From assembly GCA_025916135.1 (NCBI GenBank), contig CP104793.1, forward strand, positions 3,626,001 to 3,690,000: a stretch of DNA of 64,000 bases, read 5' to 3'. This DNA comes from Rhodobacteraceae bacterium D3-12. Lineage in GTDB: Bacteria > Pseudomonadota > Alphaproteobacteria > Rhodobacterales > Rhodobacteraceae. The position numbers were made by a program, and so were the translations under genes. The notes below the pieces were generated by a model. It saw nothing but the letters and a program-made list of their open reading frames with translations. It made no database searches and had not been told where the DNA came from. Shown one piece after another: positions 55,260 through 64,000 of the stretch. Positions within the stretch are counted from its first letter, which is position 1; every line of letters starts with the position of its first letter.

Positions 55260-56866
55260 GCCTTTTGTCTGTCAAAAACCTGTCGGTGCGCGCCGGAATC
55301 ACCGGCCCGGAGGTGGTGCGCGATCTCAGCTTTGATCTCGAAGCGGGCCGGATGATGGCGCTGGTCGGAGAGAGCGGCTCGGGCAAGACCATGGCGGCGC
55401 GCTCGATCCTTGGGCTGATGCCGCAACCGATGCAGATTTCCGGCGGCGAGATCCTGTTCGACGGGACCGACCTTGCCCGCCTTACGCCGCGCAAGCTGGC
55501 GCGGTTTCGCGGCGCCCGCATCGGCATGGTGTTCCAAGAGCCGATGACCTCGCTGAACCCAGCGCTCACCATTGGCCGCCAGATGGAAGAGGCCGTGCGC
55601 CTGCACCTTGGTCTGTCACGCGCCGAGTGCCGACGCCGGATCATCGACATGCTTGAGCGGATCTGCATTCCGAACCCCGAGGGCTGCCTCACTGCCTATC
55701 CGCATGAATTTTCCGGCGGGATGCGCCAGCGCATCATGATCGCTTCGGTCATGCTGACCCGGCCCGATCTGTTGATCGCGGATGAACCAACAACCGCGCT
55801 CGACACGTTGGCACAGCATGATGTGCTGAACCTGATGACCGAGCTTGCCCGCGAAAACGGCACGGCTATCCTGTTGATATCACACGACCTTGGCATGGTG
55901 TCGCATTATTGCCAAAAGGTCGTGGTGCTCAAGGATGGCGAAGCGGTCGAGCGGGGAAACACCGGCGATGCGCTGGCAAATCCCGCGCATCCCTATACCC
56001 AAAAGCTGGTCGATGCCTTGCCGCGCCGGTCGTCGGGCGGCGGGCGCAGCGACGCCCCGCTTGACCCGCTGGTCGAATTGCGCGACGTGCGGATCGCCTA
56101 TCCCGAACGTGCCGGATTGCTTGGCCGCACCGGTCTCAAAGAGGTGGTGCATGGCGTTGACCTGACGATTGGCGCGGGTGAAACGCTGGCGCTTGTTGGG
56201 GCGTCCGGCTCGGGGAAGACAACGATTGGCCGGGCCATTGTCGGGCTGGAGACGCCCACAACCGGCGAAATCCGGCTGCGCGGCAACGCGATGAGCCATC
56301 ATCTCGCGGCCACGCGCAAGGATGTGCAGATCATCTTTCAAGACCCCTATTCCTCGCTTGATCCGCGCCAGCGGGTGGACGCCATCATCGAAGAACCGCT
56401 GCGGCTTGACGCGGGCTCGACCGCGGCCAAACGGCACGCGCGGGTGGGCGATGTGCTCCAAGAGGTTGGCCTCTCGGATGACTTCCTGCGCCGCTTCCCT
56501 CACCAGCTTTCGGGCGGTCAGCGACAGCGCGTCGCCATCGCCCGCGCGATCGTGCGCAACCCCGCTTTTGTTGTTGCGGACGAGCCTGTCTCGGCGCTCG
56601 ACATGACAGTGCAAAAGCAAATTCTCGCCCTGATCCGCACCCTTCAGGACCGCCACGGTTTTGGCTGTCTGTTCGTCAGCCATGATCTGGGCGCGGTCGA
56701 ACAGGTCGCCGACCGTGTCGCCGTGATCGAGGCGGGGCGCATCGTCGAAACCGGCAGCCGTGACGAGATTTTTGACCGCCCACAGGCCGATTACACCAAA
56801 CGCCTGCTGGACGCGGCGATGTTGCTTGGGCGCAGTTTCTCTGATGCTCCGCCCCCAAACGCGTGA
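55256..56866 (+). CDS. Dipeptide ABC transporter ATPase, DppD-DppF fusion
   Basis: Single 536-residue protein carrying both ATPase halves of the peptide importer. Half one: Walker A GESGSGKTMAA (about 36-46), signature FSGGMRQRIMIASVM, Walker B DLLIADEPT. Half two: Walker A GASGSGKTTIGRA (near 315), signature LSGGQRQRVAIARAI, and FVVADEPVSALDM. Each half has the oligopeptide C-terminal extension. Such fused forms are common in alphaproteobacteria. After it, about 190 bases hold only a weak 38-codon frame before the binding-protein gene. Confidence 0.94.
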   Translation: MSLLSVKNLSVRAGITGPEVVRDLSFDLEAGRMMALVGESGSGKTMAARSILGLMPQPMQISGGEILFDGTDLARLTPRKLARFRGARIGMVFQEPMTSLNPALTIGRQMEEAVRLHLGLSRAECRRRIIDMLERICIPNPEGCLTAYPHEFSGGMRQRIMIASVMLTRPDLLIADEPTTALDTLAQHDVLNLMTELARENGTAILLISHDLGMVSHYCQKVVVLKDGEAVERGNTGDALANPAHPYTQKLVDALPRRSSGGGRSDAPLDPLVELRDVRIAYPERAGLLGRTGLKEVVHGVDLTIGAGETLALVGASGSGKTTIGRAIVGLETPTTGEIRLRGNAMSHHLAATRKDVQIIFQDPYSSLDPRQRVDAIIEEPLRLDAGSTAAKRHARVGDVLQEVGLSDDFLRRFPHQLSGGQRQRVAIARAIVRNPAFVVADEPVSALDMTVQKQILALIRTLQDRHGFGCLFVSHDLGAVEQVADRVAVIEAGRIVETGSRDEIFDRPQADYTKRLLDAAMLLGRSFSDAPPPNA

Positions 56867-57055
56867 GGAAAAGCCGATGTTTGCGCCCTCCGCCCACTCC
56901 TCCGCCCGCACCCTCCACCGCCGCGCCCCGATGCATGTCGCGCGCGTTGCGACCCGACACCCGCAACAGGAGGCCGATATGGAAACTGCATGATCCGGCG
57001 ACTGCAAGAAGACCGGACCCAAACACCAAAACGACATTCAACAAGGAGCGAAACA

Positions 57056-58645
57056 ATGAATAAATTGATGACGTTAGGGCTGGCAACCGCGCTGGCTGGA
57101 ACCCTCGCCATGCCCATGGCCGGCCCGGCAAAAGCCGACGACCCTGTGATGGGTGGCACGCTGAAACTGGCCCGCACCTCTGACCTGCGAAGCCTTGATG
57201 GCTCGCGGCAGGACGCAAACACCGACACGGTGCTGAACCACCTTTATGACCCGCTGGTGGCCTATCGCGCCGACCTTACGGTCGGGCCGGTCATGGCCAA
57301 AAGCTGGGAGATGACGGACGACGGCAAGACCTGGACCTTCACCCTGCGTGAGGGCGCAACCTATCACGACGGCTCGCCGGTCAAGGCCGCCGATTTTGTC
57401 TGGCTCTGGGAGCGGTATCAAACCAGCGGCGAGCGCACCGGCACGCCTTGGCTCTGTGCGCCGGTTTTTGACGGTTCAGGCAGCCTCAAGGTGAACGCCG
57501 TCACGGCGCCCGATGATCAAACGCTTGTGTTTGAACTGGACGCGCCAAACCCGCTCTTTCTGGTGCGGCTCGCGGATCAGATTTGCCATATCATGGCGAT
57601 CTCGCCCAATAACGTAGACAAAGACGGTAAATGGATCGAAGGCAGCGCCATCGGTTCCGGGCCGTTCAAGCTCAAAGAATGGAAGAAAGAGCAGTATCTC
57701 GCGCTTGAGAAATTCGCAGAGTATAGCCCGGTCGACGCCCCTGCGAGCGGCTATGCCGGCAACCGGACGGCCTATGTCGACGAGGTGCACTTCGTCGTGG
57801 TCCCCGATGCGAACGCCGCCGAAACGGCGCTTTTCGCAGGCCAGCTTGATGTCGTGTCCCAGCTTCAGCCCGACCGGATCGAGGACGTCAAAGCCAAAGG
57901 CGGCACCGTGCTTTCGGCGCCGGGCCTGTCGTTGACGGCGGTTCTGCTTCAAACCCAAGACCCGCTTTTGTCCGATGTCCGGCTGCGCCGCGCAATCGCC
58001 CATGCCATTGATCTTGAACAACTAACCGAGATCAAGACCGCCGGTTTGACCCAGCCGAACCCATCGGGCGTGCCGCTGTCTTCGGCAATTTATGGTGATG
58101 CGTTCAAGGTCTGGCCTGCCTACGATCTAGAGAAATCTCGTGCCCTCTTGGCCGAGGCTGGCTATAATGGCGAAGAGATCACCATCGAAGCGAACAAGCA
58201 CTATGTCGGCATGTATGACAACGCCGTTTTGTTGCAAGCCATGCTTTCAGCGGCAGGGATCAATGCCAAGATCGAGGTGCTCGACTGGGCAGCCCAGCTT
58301 GATAACTTCTTCTCGGGCAAGTTCCAGATTTCATCATTTGGCTATTCGCAGCGGACCCATCCAGTGGTTATTTACGGCATGCTGATGGGCGACAAGGAAC
58401 TCTACCCGACCGCCCAATGGGACGATGACGCCGCCAGCGCGCTCTATGACAAGATCGCCGCCGAGCCTGACGCCGACGCACGCGCCAAGATGCTGGCCGA
58501 GCTTCAGAAAATGATGGCCGATCAGGTTCCGATCCTGCCGCTCTACTATGCGCCGGTGATCGAAATCGTGTCGCCCAAGGTCAAAGGCTATAGCGCCTGG
58601 TCGCTCGGACAGCCCCGCGCTTGGGGGGTCTGGAAGACCGAATAA
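57056..58645 (+). CDS. ABC transporter substrate-binding protein (peptide/DppA family)
   Basis: Periplasmic receptor of the importer, 529 residues from ATG 57056 (AAGGAG eight bases before). The signal peptide is cut near GPAKA (residue 25). The family-5 solute-binding fold shows LKLARTSDLRSLDG, DTVLNHLYDPLVAYRADLTVGPVMAKSWEM and TFTLREGATYHDGSPVKAADF. The ligand is probably a peptide, modified peptide or acyl-amino acid matching the two hydrolases. Confidence 0.92.
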   Translation: MNKLMTLGLATALAGTLAMPMAGPAKADDPVMGGTLKLARTSDLRSLDGSRQDANTDTVLNHLYDPLVAYRADLTVGPVMAKSWEMTDDGKTWTFTLREGATYHDGSPVKAADFVWLWERYQTSGERTGTPWLCAPVFDGSGSLKVNAVTAPDDQTLVFELDAPNPLFLVRLADQICHIMAISPNNVDKDGKWIEGSAIGSGPFKLKEWKKEQYLALEKFAEYSPVDAPASGYAGNRTAYVDEVHFVVVPDANAAETALFAGQLDVVSQLQPDRIEDVKAKGGTVLSAPGLSLTAVLLQTQDPLLSDVRLRRAIAHAIDLEQLTEIKTAGLTQPNPSGVPLSSAIYGDAFKVWPAYDLEKSRALLAEAGYNGEEITIEANKHYVGMYDNAVLLQAMLSAAGINAKIEVLDWAAQLDNFFSGKFQISSFGYSQRTHPVVIYGMLMGDKELYPTAQWDDDAASALYDKIAAEPDADARAKMLAELQKMMADQVPILPLYYAPVIEIVSPKVKGYSAWSLGQPRAWGVWKTE

Positions 58646-58727
58646 CGCCAATAACATGGGCGGGGGCGCGACACACGGCGCCCCCGCCCTCGCATTGCCC
58701 GCCAAAGTAATAACTGACGAGGACACC

Positions 58728-59342
58728 ATGAAATTCATCGAAACCATTGAAGAATTGCGCCAGATTTATGGTGAGCCGGGAGAGAGGGCGGTCAAGAAAC
58801 AGCTGAACTATATCGACGCGCATAGCGCGCGTTTTTTGTCGCTCTCGCCTTTTGCGTTGATCGCGTCACAGGACCTCGACGGGAATGGGGATGTCACCCC
58901 AAAGGGCGACGCCCCCGGCTTTGTGCGTATGCTTGACAAGCACACGCTGGCCCTGCCCGACCGGCCCGGCAACAATCGTCTCGACAGTTGGCAGAACCTG
59001 CTCGCCAATCCGGCCGTCGGGATGCTGTTCATGATCCCCGGCATGGACGAGACTTTGCGCATAAACGGCACCGCCAAGCTTACCGCTGACCCCGAGCTTT
59101 GCGAAGAGCTGGGAATGAACGGCCGCCCCGCGCGCGCGGTTATGGTGGTGAAGGTCCACGAGGTTTACATGCATTGCGCCAAGGCGTTTATCCGCTCGAA
59201 ACTCTGGCACCCGACAAGCTGGCCCGACCGGGGCGAGATGCCCACGCTCGGTGAAATTCTCCACGATCAGGTCGCCTCTCATGAAGCCGCCGAATCGATC
59301 GACCAGACCCTCGAACAAGCCTATCGCGACAGGCTCTGGTAA
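58728..59342 (+). CDS. Pyridoxamine-5'-phosphate-oxidase-family FMN protein
   Basis: 204-residue cytoplasmic flavoprotein of the PNPOx-like split-barrel fold (MSMEG_1061-type). It starts at ATG 58728 (GACGAGGA before). Fold marks: LSPFALIASQDLDGNGDVTPKGDAPGFVRML and LDSWQNLLANPAVGMLFMIPGMDETLRINGTAKL, the FMN-binding strands. It likely reduces or oxidises a small molecule with FMN; the substrate is unknown. A terminator follows. Confidence 0.88.
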   Translation: MKFIETIEELRQIYGEPGERAVKKQLNYIDAHSARFLSLSPFALIASQDLDGNGDVTPKGDAPGFVRMLDKHTLALPDRPGNNRLDSWQNLLANPAVGMLFMIPGMDETLRINGTAKLTADPELCEELGMNGRPARAVMVVKVHEVYMHCAKAFIRSKLWHPTSWPDRGEMPTLGEILHDQVASHEAAESIDQTLEQAYRDRLW

Positions 59343-59441
59343 GCGGGCACAGCAGGTCTGCGCGCAGGTTATTTCACCACGCGCCAACGCCGCACACCGC
59401 AGAATTGCATGCTAAAAACACAACAACCGCCATGATCAAGC

Positions 59442-59464
59442 CGCCCCAATTCGGGGCGCTTTTT
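59442..59464 (+). terminator. Terminator after the flavoprotein gene
   Basis: CGCCCC-AATTC-GGGGCG followed by CTTTTT. The T-tract is on the plus strand, so it serves the flavoprotein gene rather than the tRNA. Confidence 0.75.
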
Positions 59465-59487
59465 CATGTCGGCGATTGTTTGGATAT

Positions 59488-59565
<78 letters not shown>

Positions 59566-59717
59566 CCAAGTTCGGTTGTGTTACCCCAAGCCCAGCGGAG
59601 CCGCAAGGGGGGCTGTCATAAAGACTTCACTTTTTTCGCGCCCCGCCCCGGCTCCCCTGCGGCAACAGCCCATCGTTAGGGTAACGCACTGGAATTATTT
59701 CGAATTTGATGCGAGCG

Positions 59718-60599
59718 TTAGAACTGGTCAGCGAACCACGGCGGCAGGCTCGCGCGGAGCGGCTCATACCGTTTGGTCAGAAACTTATGGACGCGCCCGC
59801 GCCGCACCCTGAGCCGTTCCAGCTCGACAGCAACGGTGCTCAGCATCTCGCCCCACTCGACCTCCCGCGCAAGGCGGAAACCGCGAAACGCCTGCCGCGT
59901 GACCTTGTCGGCCTTGCGCCATGTGGCGAACGGTTTGCCCTCTTCGCGAAAGCTCTGCTCATCGGGAATCGCCCCGTCAGAGATATCCATCCGCGCGGCA
60001 TTGCGCCGCCGAAGCTCTTCCAGATTGGCAAAGCGCAGATGCAAAAGCGCCAGATCACCGCAGTATTTTGCGGGTTCGTCCATCATCCCGTGCGCGCCAG
60101 GGAAAAACTCGACCGGGCGCATGGCGATGCCCGACTTGCTGTAAAACGGATTGAACATCGCACCGGCCATAAGCGGCGCAATCCGCTCCGCGCGATCGAC
60201 GTTTGCCGCGTCGCTTTTCTGTGGGAAAAGCTCAAACCCCGGCACCGCACGCGGCGCATCGCAATCAAACCGCTCGATCACACTTACAAGGCTGTCGCCC
60301 TCGTTTACCGGGATCAGTAGCTCGTCAACATCAAGACAGATCACCGCGTCATGATAGCGCGTCAAAGCCGAGGTATAGGACGACAAAAACCCCCAGCGTC
60401 GAGTGTCGAAGTTGAGGTCATTGGGGTCGCGCGGCATTTCGATCAGGTTCGCATTGCCCACGATCTCGCGCAGGCTATCGTCCCGCCCGTGGCTCACCAC
60501 ATAGAGGTTCCGCTCCCCCACAAGCGGCGCGTAATACGACATCCATCGGCGCAAAAACCAGTTGTCGTTCCACACCATCGTTACGACGGCAATGCTCAT
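59718..60599 (-). CDS. Glycosyltransferase family 2/GT92-like protein
   Basis: 293-residue cytoplasmic glycosyltransferase without membrane segments. It begins AVVTMVWNDNWFLRRWMSYYAPLVG, typical of the Glyco_tranf_2_4 group. The DxD-type metal site is in VICLDVDELLIPVNEGDS (residues ~87-104). The acceptor is unknown. It stands alone between the initiator tRNA and a cupin gene. Such genes often decorate surface glycans. Confidence 0.85.
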   Translation of the reverse strand: MSIAVVTMVWNDNWFLRRWMSYYAPLVGERNLYVVSHGRDDSLREIVGNANLIEMPRDPNDLNFDTRRWGFLSSYTSALTRYHDAVICLDVDELLIPVNEGDSLVSVIERFDCDAPRAVPGFELFPQKSDAANVDRAERIAPLMAGAMFNPFYSKSGIAMRPVEFFPGAHGMMDEPAKYCGDLALLHLRFANLEELRRRNAARMDISDGAIPDEQSFREEGKPFATWRKADKVTRQAFRGFRLAREVEWGEMLSTVAVELERLRVRRGRVHKFLTKRYEPLRASLPPWFADQF

Positions 60600-60795
60600 G
60601 TCTTCTATCCTGCCCGCCTTGAGCTTTCTCTCGGCTTTTTCGCAAAACTCTCTTGTTCAGCGGCCAGCGTCAACGCTCCGATCCCGCTCCGCAGGTCAGT
60701 GTTACCAGCAAGACTCAGCATTGCGTCCCGCCACAGCGGGTTGAGGGGACAAGAACGCGCCCACTGCCGCCTGCGGGTCGGAGCAAAACGCGATG

Positions 60796-60825
60796 AAGCC
60801 GGCCCCATCATCCAAGGGCCGGTTT
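60796..60825. terminator. Hairpin between the cupin and glycosyltransferase genes
   Basis: AAGCCGGCCC pairs with GGGCCGGTTT over 10 bp (one G-T). It lies 28 bases past the cupin stop. The rest of the 254-base gap (60600-60853) shows no gene. Confidence 0.5.
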
Positions 60826-60853
60826 TCCAATTAATACATATTTTTTCAATGCG

Positions 60854-61327
60854 TTACTCGAAATTCGCGTCGATATGATCGGCAACACCTGCGGCGCTTG
60901 CCATTTCATACATCGCCTTGGCGTCGATCACCCCGGCGATTGATCCATCCTCCTCAAACCCGAGCAACGGCCCGTGCAGCACAGCAAACATGATGCACCC
61001 ATCGGGCGACACCGGCTGATGAATCGCTCCGCCATGTTCGCAAATATAGTCACCCTTTTTGCCCGCATCATCGTCATAGGCAAATCCACCCTTAAGGATC
61101 ACGCCCTCAACCGCGCCGATATGGCCGTGCGGCGGCGCTTCGTTGCCCGGGTCAACCTTGAGAAACAAGGTAAACCCGCCCGACCGCACATCAACCGTCA
61201 TCAGTTTATAGTGCGTCCCCGGCAAAACCCACGGCGTCCACGGCAGGCTCTCGGGGTCAAGAAAGGATGGTTTCGCGTGTTTGGTCACCGCAATCGCCGC
61301 GGCGGTATTGGCTGTTTGATCGCTCAT
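60854..61327 (-). CDS. Cupin-domain protein (acetylacetone-cleaving / dihydroxyacetophenone-dioxygenase-like)
   Basis: 157-residue cupin from ATG 61327 (GGAGGAG before it). Metal-binding residues appear in EAPPHGHIGAVEGVILKGGF (His, His, Glu), and a second His in EHGGAIHQPVSPDG. The layout resembles small Fe-dependent carbon-carbon-cleaving dioxygenases. The substrate is unknown. It is divergent from an AraC-type regulator, which probably controls it. Confidence 0.8.
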   Translation of the reverse strand: MSDQTANTAAAIAVTKHAKPSFLDPESLPWTPWVLPGTHYKLMTVDVRSGGFTLFLKVDPGNEAPPHGHIGAVEGVILKGGFAYDDDAGKKGDYICEHGGAIHQPVSPDGCIMFAVLHGPLLGFEEDGSIAGVIDAKAMYEMASAAGVADHIDANFE

Positions 61328-61441
61328 GTCTGGCTCCTCCAATAGACTGGTCAGAGCCTGCCTGTAGATTTGCCGCCTTGCGCGGACGCATTTGCCCGAT
61401 TTGGACAAAATTGCTACGATCTTTGACAGGAGGAGCCACCA

Positions 61442-62359
61442 ATGACAGAGCCGACACCCGAACTTGTCGGGCGCATGCGCGAGAGCTGGCAAATAAATGC
61501 GCTCGGCGAATTTTCGGCGCAAAACGGCGTGTGCGGCGTTCAATGGGCGCATGGGCAGAATGACGAGCGCGAATTGGTGCAGAATTTGCCGCCAGATGTG
61601 CTGATCCTGTCGCATCATCAGTCGCGCGTCGCCTGTCCTGACCTACGGCTCGACGGGTCGCGGATTTTTTCTGGCGATCTCGCGCCGCAAACCTGGATGA
61701 TCGTCTCGTCGAACACCGGTCCACGCGCGATCACCTCCGGCCCGTTCCAACTTTTGCACGTCTATCTGCCGCTCAAAGTGCTTCAGGACAGTTTCGACGC
61801 CTATGGGCTGCACGTCGATGTCCCGACCCTCACCAGTTTCATGACAGGAACAACGCGGAAATCTTCGATCATCGCAACGACAAGCCGCTTGGTTGAACAA
61901 ATGGCGAGGCCGCGAGAGACACATCAAATGTCGATCGACGCGCTGGCCGGGTGCTTGATCTCGGATCTGGCGGCGCTTTGGATGGCGAAACCGGTGCAAA
62001 GCAACGAGGTGCTGACCGCTTTCGTTCAAAAACGCGTGTTCGATTTCATTCACGAGACGTTGGATCAACGCATAACGCTCGATATGCTCGCAACAGTCGC
62101 GGGGTTGAGCCGCTCACATTTCTGTCGCGCGTTCCGAAATTCCACCGGCTTCACGCCGATGCAGGCGATTGAGGTCGAACGCATGACGCGCGCCCGCGAT
62201 CGCATCAGCAAAACACAGCTTTCCATCACCGAAATCGCGCATTCTTTGGGCTATAATGACAGCAGCCATTTCTCTCGCGCGTTCCGGCGGTGTCACGGAG
62301 TGGCGCCAAATGCGCTGCGCAAGGGTCTGCGCGGCAATGCCAGAGGCGAAACGCAATAA
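61442..62359 (+). CDS. AraC-family transcriptional regulator
   Basis: 305-residue regulator with an N-terminal sensing region and a C-terminal double helix-turn-helix (about 195-300): ITLDMLATVAGLSRSHFCRAFRNSTGFTP and the signature ISKTQLSITEIAHSLGYNDSSHFSRAFRR. It starts at ATG 61442 after AGGAGGAG. It is divergent from the cupin gene, separated by 114 bases, so it is the likely activator of that gene. Confidence 0.92.
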   Translation: MTEPTPELVGRMRESWQINALGEFSAQNGVCGVQWAHGQNDERELVQNLPPDVLILSHHQSRVACPDLRLDGSRIFSGDLAPQTWMIVSSNTGPRAITSGPFQLLHVYLPLKVLQDSFDAYGLHVDVPTLTSFMTGTTRKSSIIATTSRLVEQMARPRETHQMSIDALAGCLISDLAALWMAKPVQSNEVLTAFVQKRVFDFIHETLDQRITLDMLATVAGLSRSHFCRAFRNSTGFTPMQAIEVERMTRARDRISKTQLSITEIAHSLGYNDSSHFSRAFRRCHGVAPNALRKGLRGNARGETQ

Positions 62360-62458
62360 AACACGCCGAATCGTGTCACTTACCGCTGAATTTTGGCTAA
62401 ATCATCGACAGAGAGATACCAATCGGAGCCGGCAAGCTCCGTTCAAAGGACTTTTTAG

Positions 62459-62575
62459 GTTTGGCGGTGACCTACTCTCCCACGTCTTAAGACGCAGTAC
62501 CATCGGCGCTACAGCACTTAACGGCCAGGTTCGGGATGGGGCTGGGTGTTTTGCTTGCGCTATGACCACCAAACC
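62459..62575 (-). rRNA. rrf: 5S ribosomal RNA
   Basis: About 117 bases. The 5' end GGTTTGGTGGTC pairs with the 3' end GACCGCCAAACC-like sequence. Internal landmarks CCCATCCCGAAC and GTAGCGCCGATGGTACTG are characteristic of 5S rRNA. Ends are approximate. It is the last rRNA of the minus-strand operon. Confidence 0.95.
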
Positions 62576-62659
62576 GAAAAAATCCTTTGAATTCCAAGTC
62601 TCATACGACTGTTTGAAGTGTATGCTTTTGATTTATCTAGCAGAAATCTGGCTTCTACT

Positions 62660-64000
<1,341 letters not shown>

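Overview
The window reads as a piece of an alphaproteobacterial chromosome, most likely Rhodobacteraceae (Roseobacter group). This rests on codon use, high GC, the overall style of the encoded proteins, and the rRNA and initiator tRNA sequences; no 16S rRNA is present to confirm it. Genes are dense, many operons use 4-bp ATGA overlaps, and no insertion sequence, prophage or CRISPR array was seen.

Layout. 1-616 is the 5' part of a tungstate-type ABC permease. 1.5-6.3 kb is an outer-membrane (probably heme) TonB-dependent receptor with its own ExbB, ExbD, a second frameshifted ExbD-like gene, and TonB. 6.4-10.3 kb is a complete polyamine ABC importer, followed by an amidohydrolase. 12.3-18.4 kb makes activated sugars for surface polysaccharide: kdsD-kdsB-kdsA (CMP-Kdo supply), then rfbC-rfbB-rfbD-rfbA (dTDP-L-rhamnose). 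18.6-30.3 kb is mixed housekeeping: msrB/msrA, yaaA, recQ, a YggT protein, an MFS transporter, mepA, a phytase-like esterase, a queuosine-precursor transporter, arfB, a broken membrane-NUDIX gene and pncB. 30.3-34.4 kb holds a frameshifted hybrid histidine kinase, pncA and trhO.

34.5-50.1 kb is the most unusual part. A Wza-like export lipoprotein, a sugar epimerase and a phosphoglycosyl transferase lead into two facing gene sets. The plus-strand set is a dolichol-phosphate-sugar-synthase-like GT2, a frameshifted flippase-like membrane protein and an FAD oxidoreductase. The minus-strand set is a GT39-like membrane glycosyltransferase, an outer-membrane beta-barrel, an exosortase/archaeosortase-family protein with a visible Cys-Arg-His triad, a second GT39-like enzyme, a DUF2298 (NYYY motif) membrane protein, and, behind its own promoter, a small secreted protein. 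That protein is almost wholly a Thr/Pro repeat (12 copies of PTATPVPTAV) ending in a glycine-rich stretch, one hydrophobic helix and an Arg cluster, the architecture of an exosortase substrate. I infer a dedicated system that O-glycosylates a mucin-like protein and processes or anchors it at the cell surface, resembling archaeal PGF-CTERM/archaeosortase systems.

50.2-58.7 kb is a peptide/amide catabolic unit: IclR regulator, C45 self-processing acyltransferase, serine hydrolase, and a dipeptide-type ABC importer with its binding protein. 58.7-62.4 kb holds a flavoprotein, an initiator tRNA, a glycosyltransferase, and a cupin/AraC divergent pair. The window ends in a minus-strand rRNA operon (5S and the 3' half of 23S).

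Four genes (exbD2, NUDIX protein, hybrid kinase, flippase) carry single-base frame breaks, mostly in or beside C/G runs. This suggests homopolymer errors in the assembly, though real gene decay cannot be excluded.
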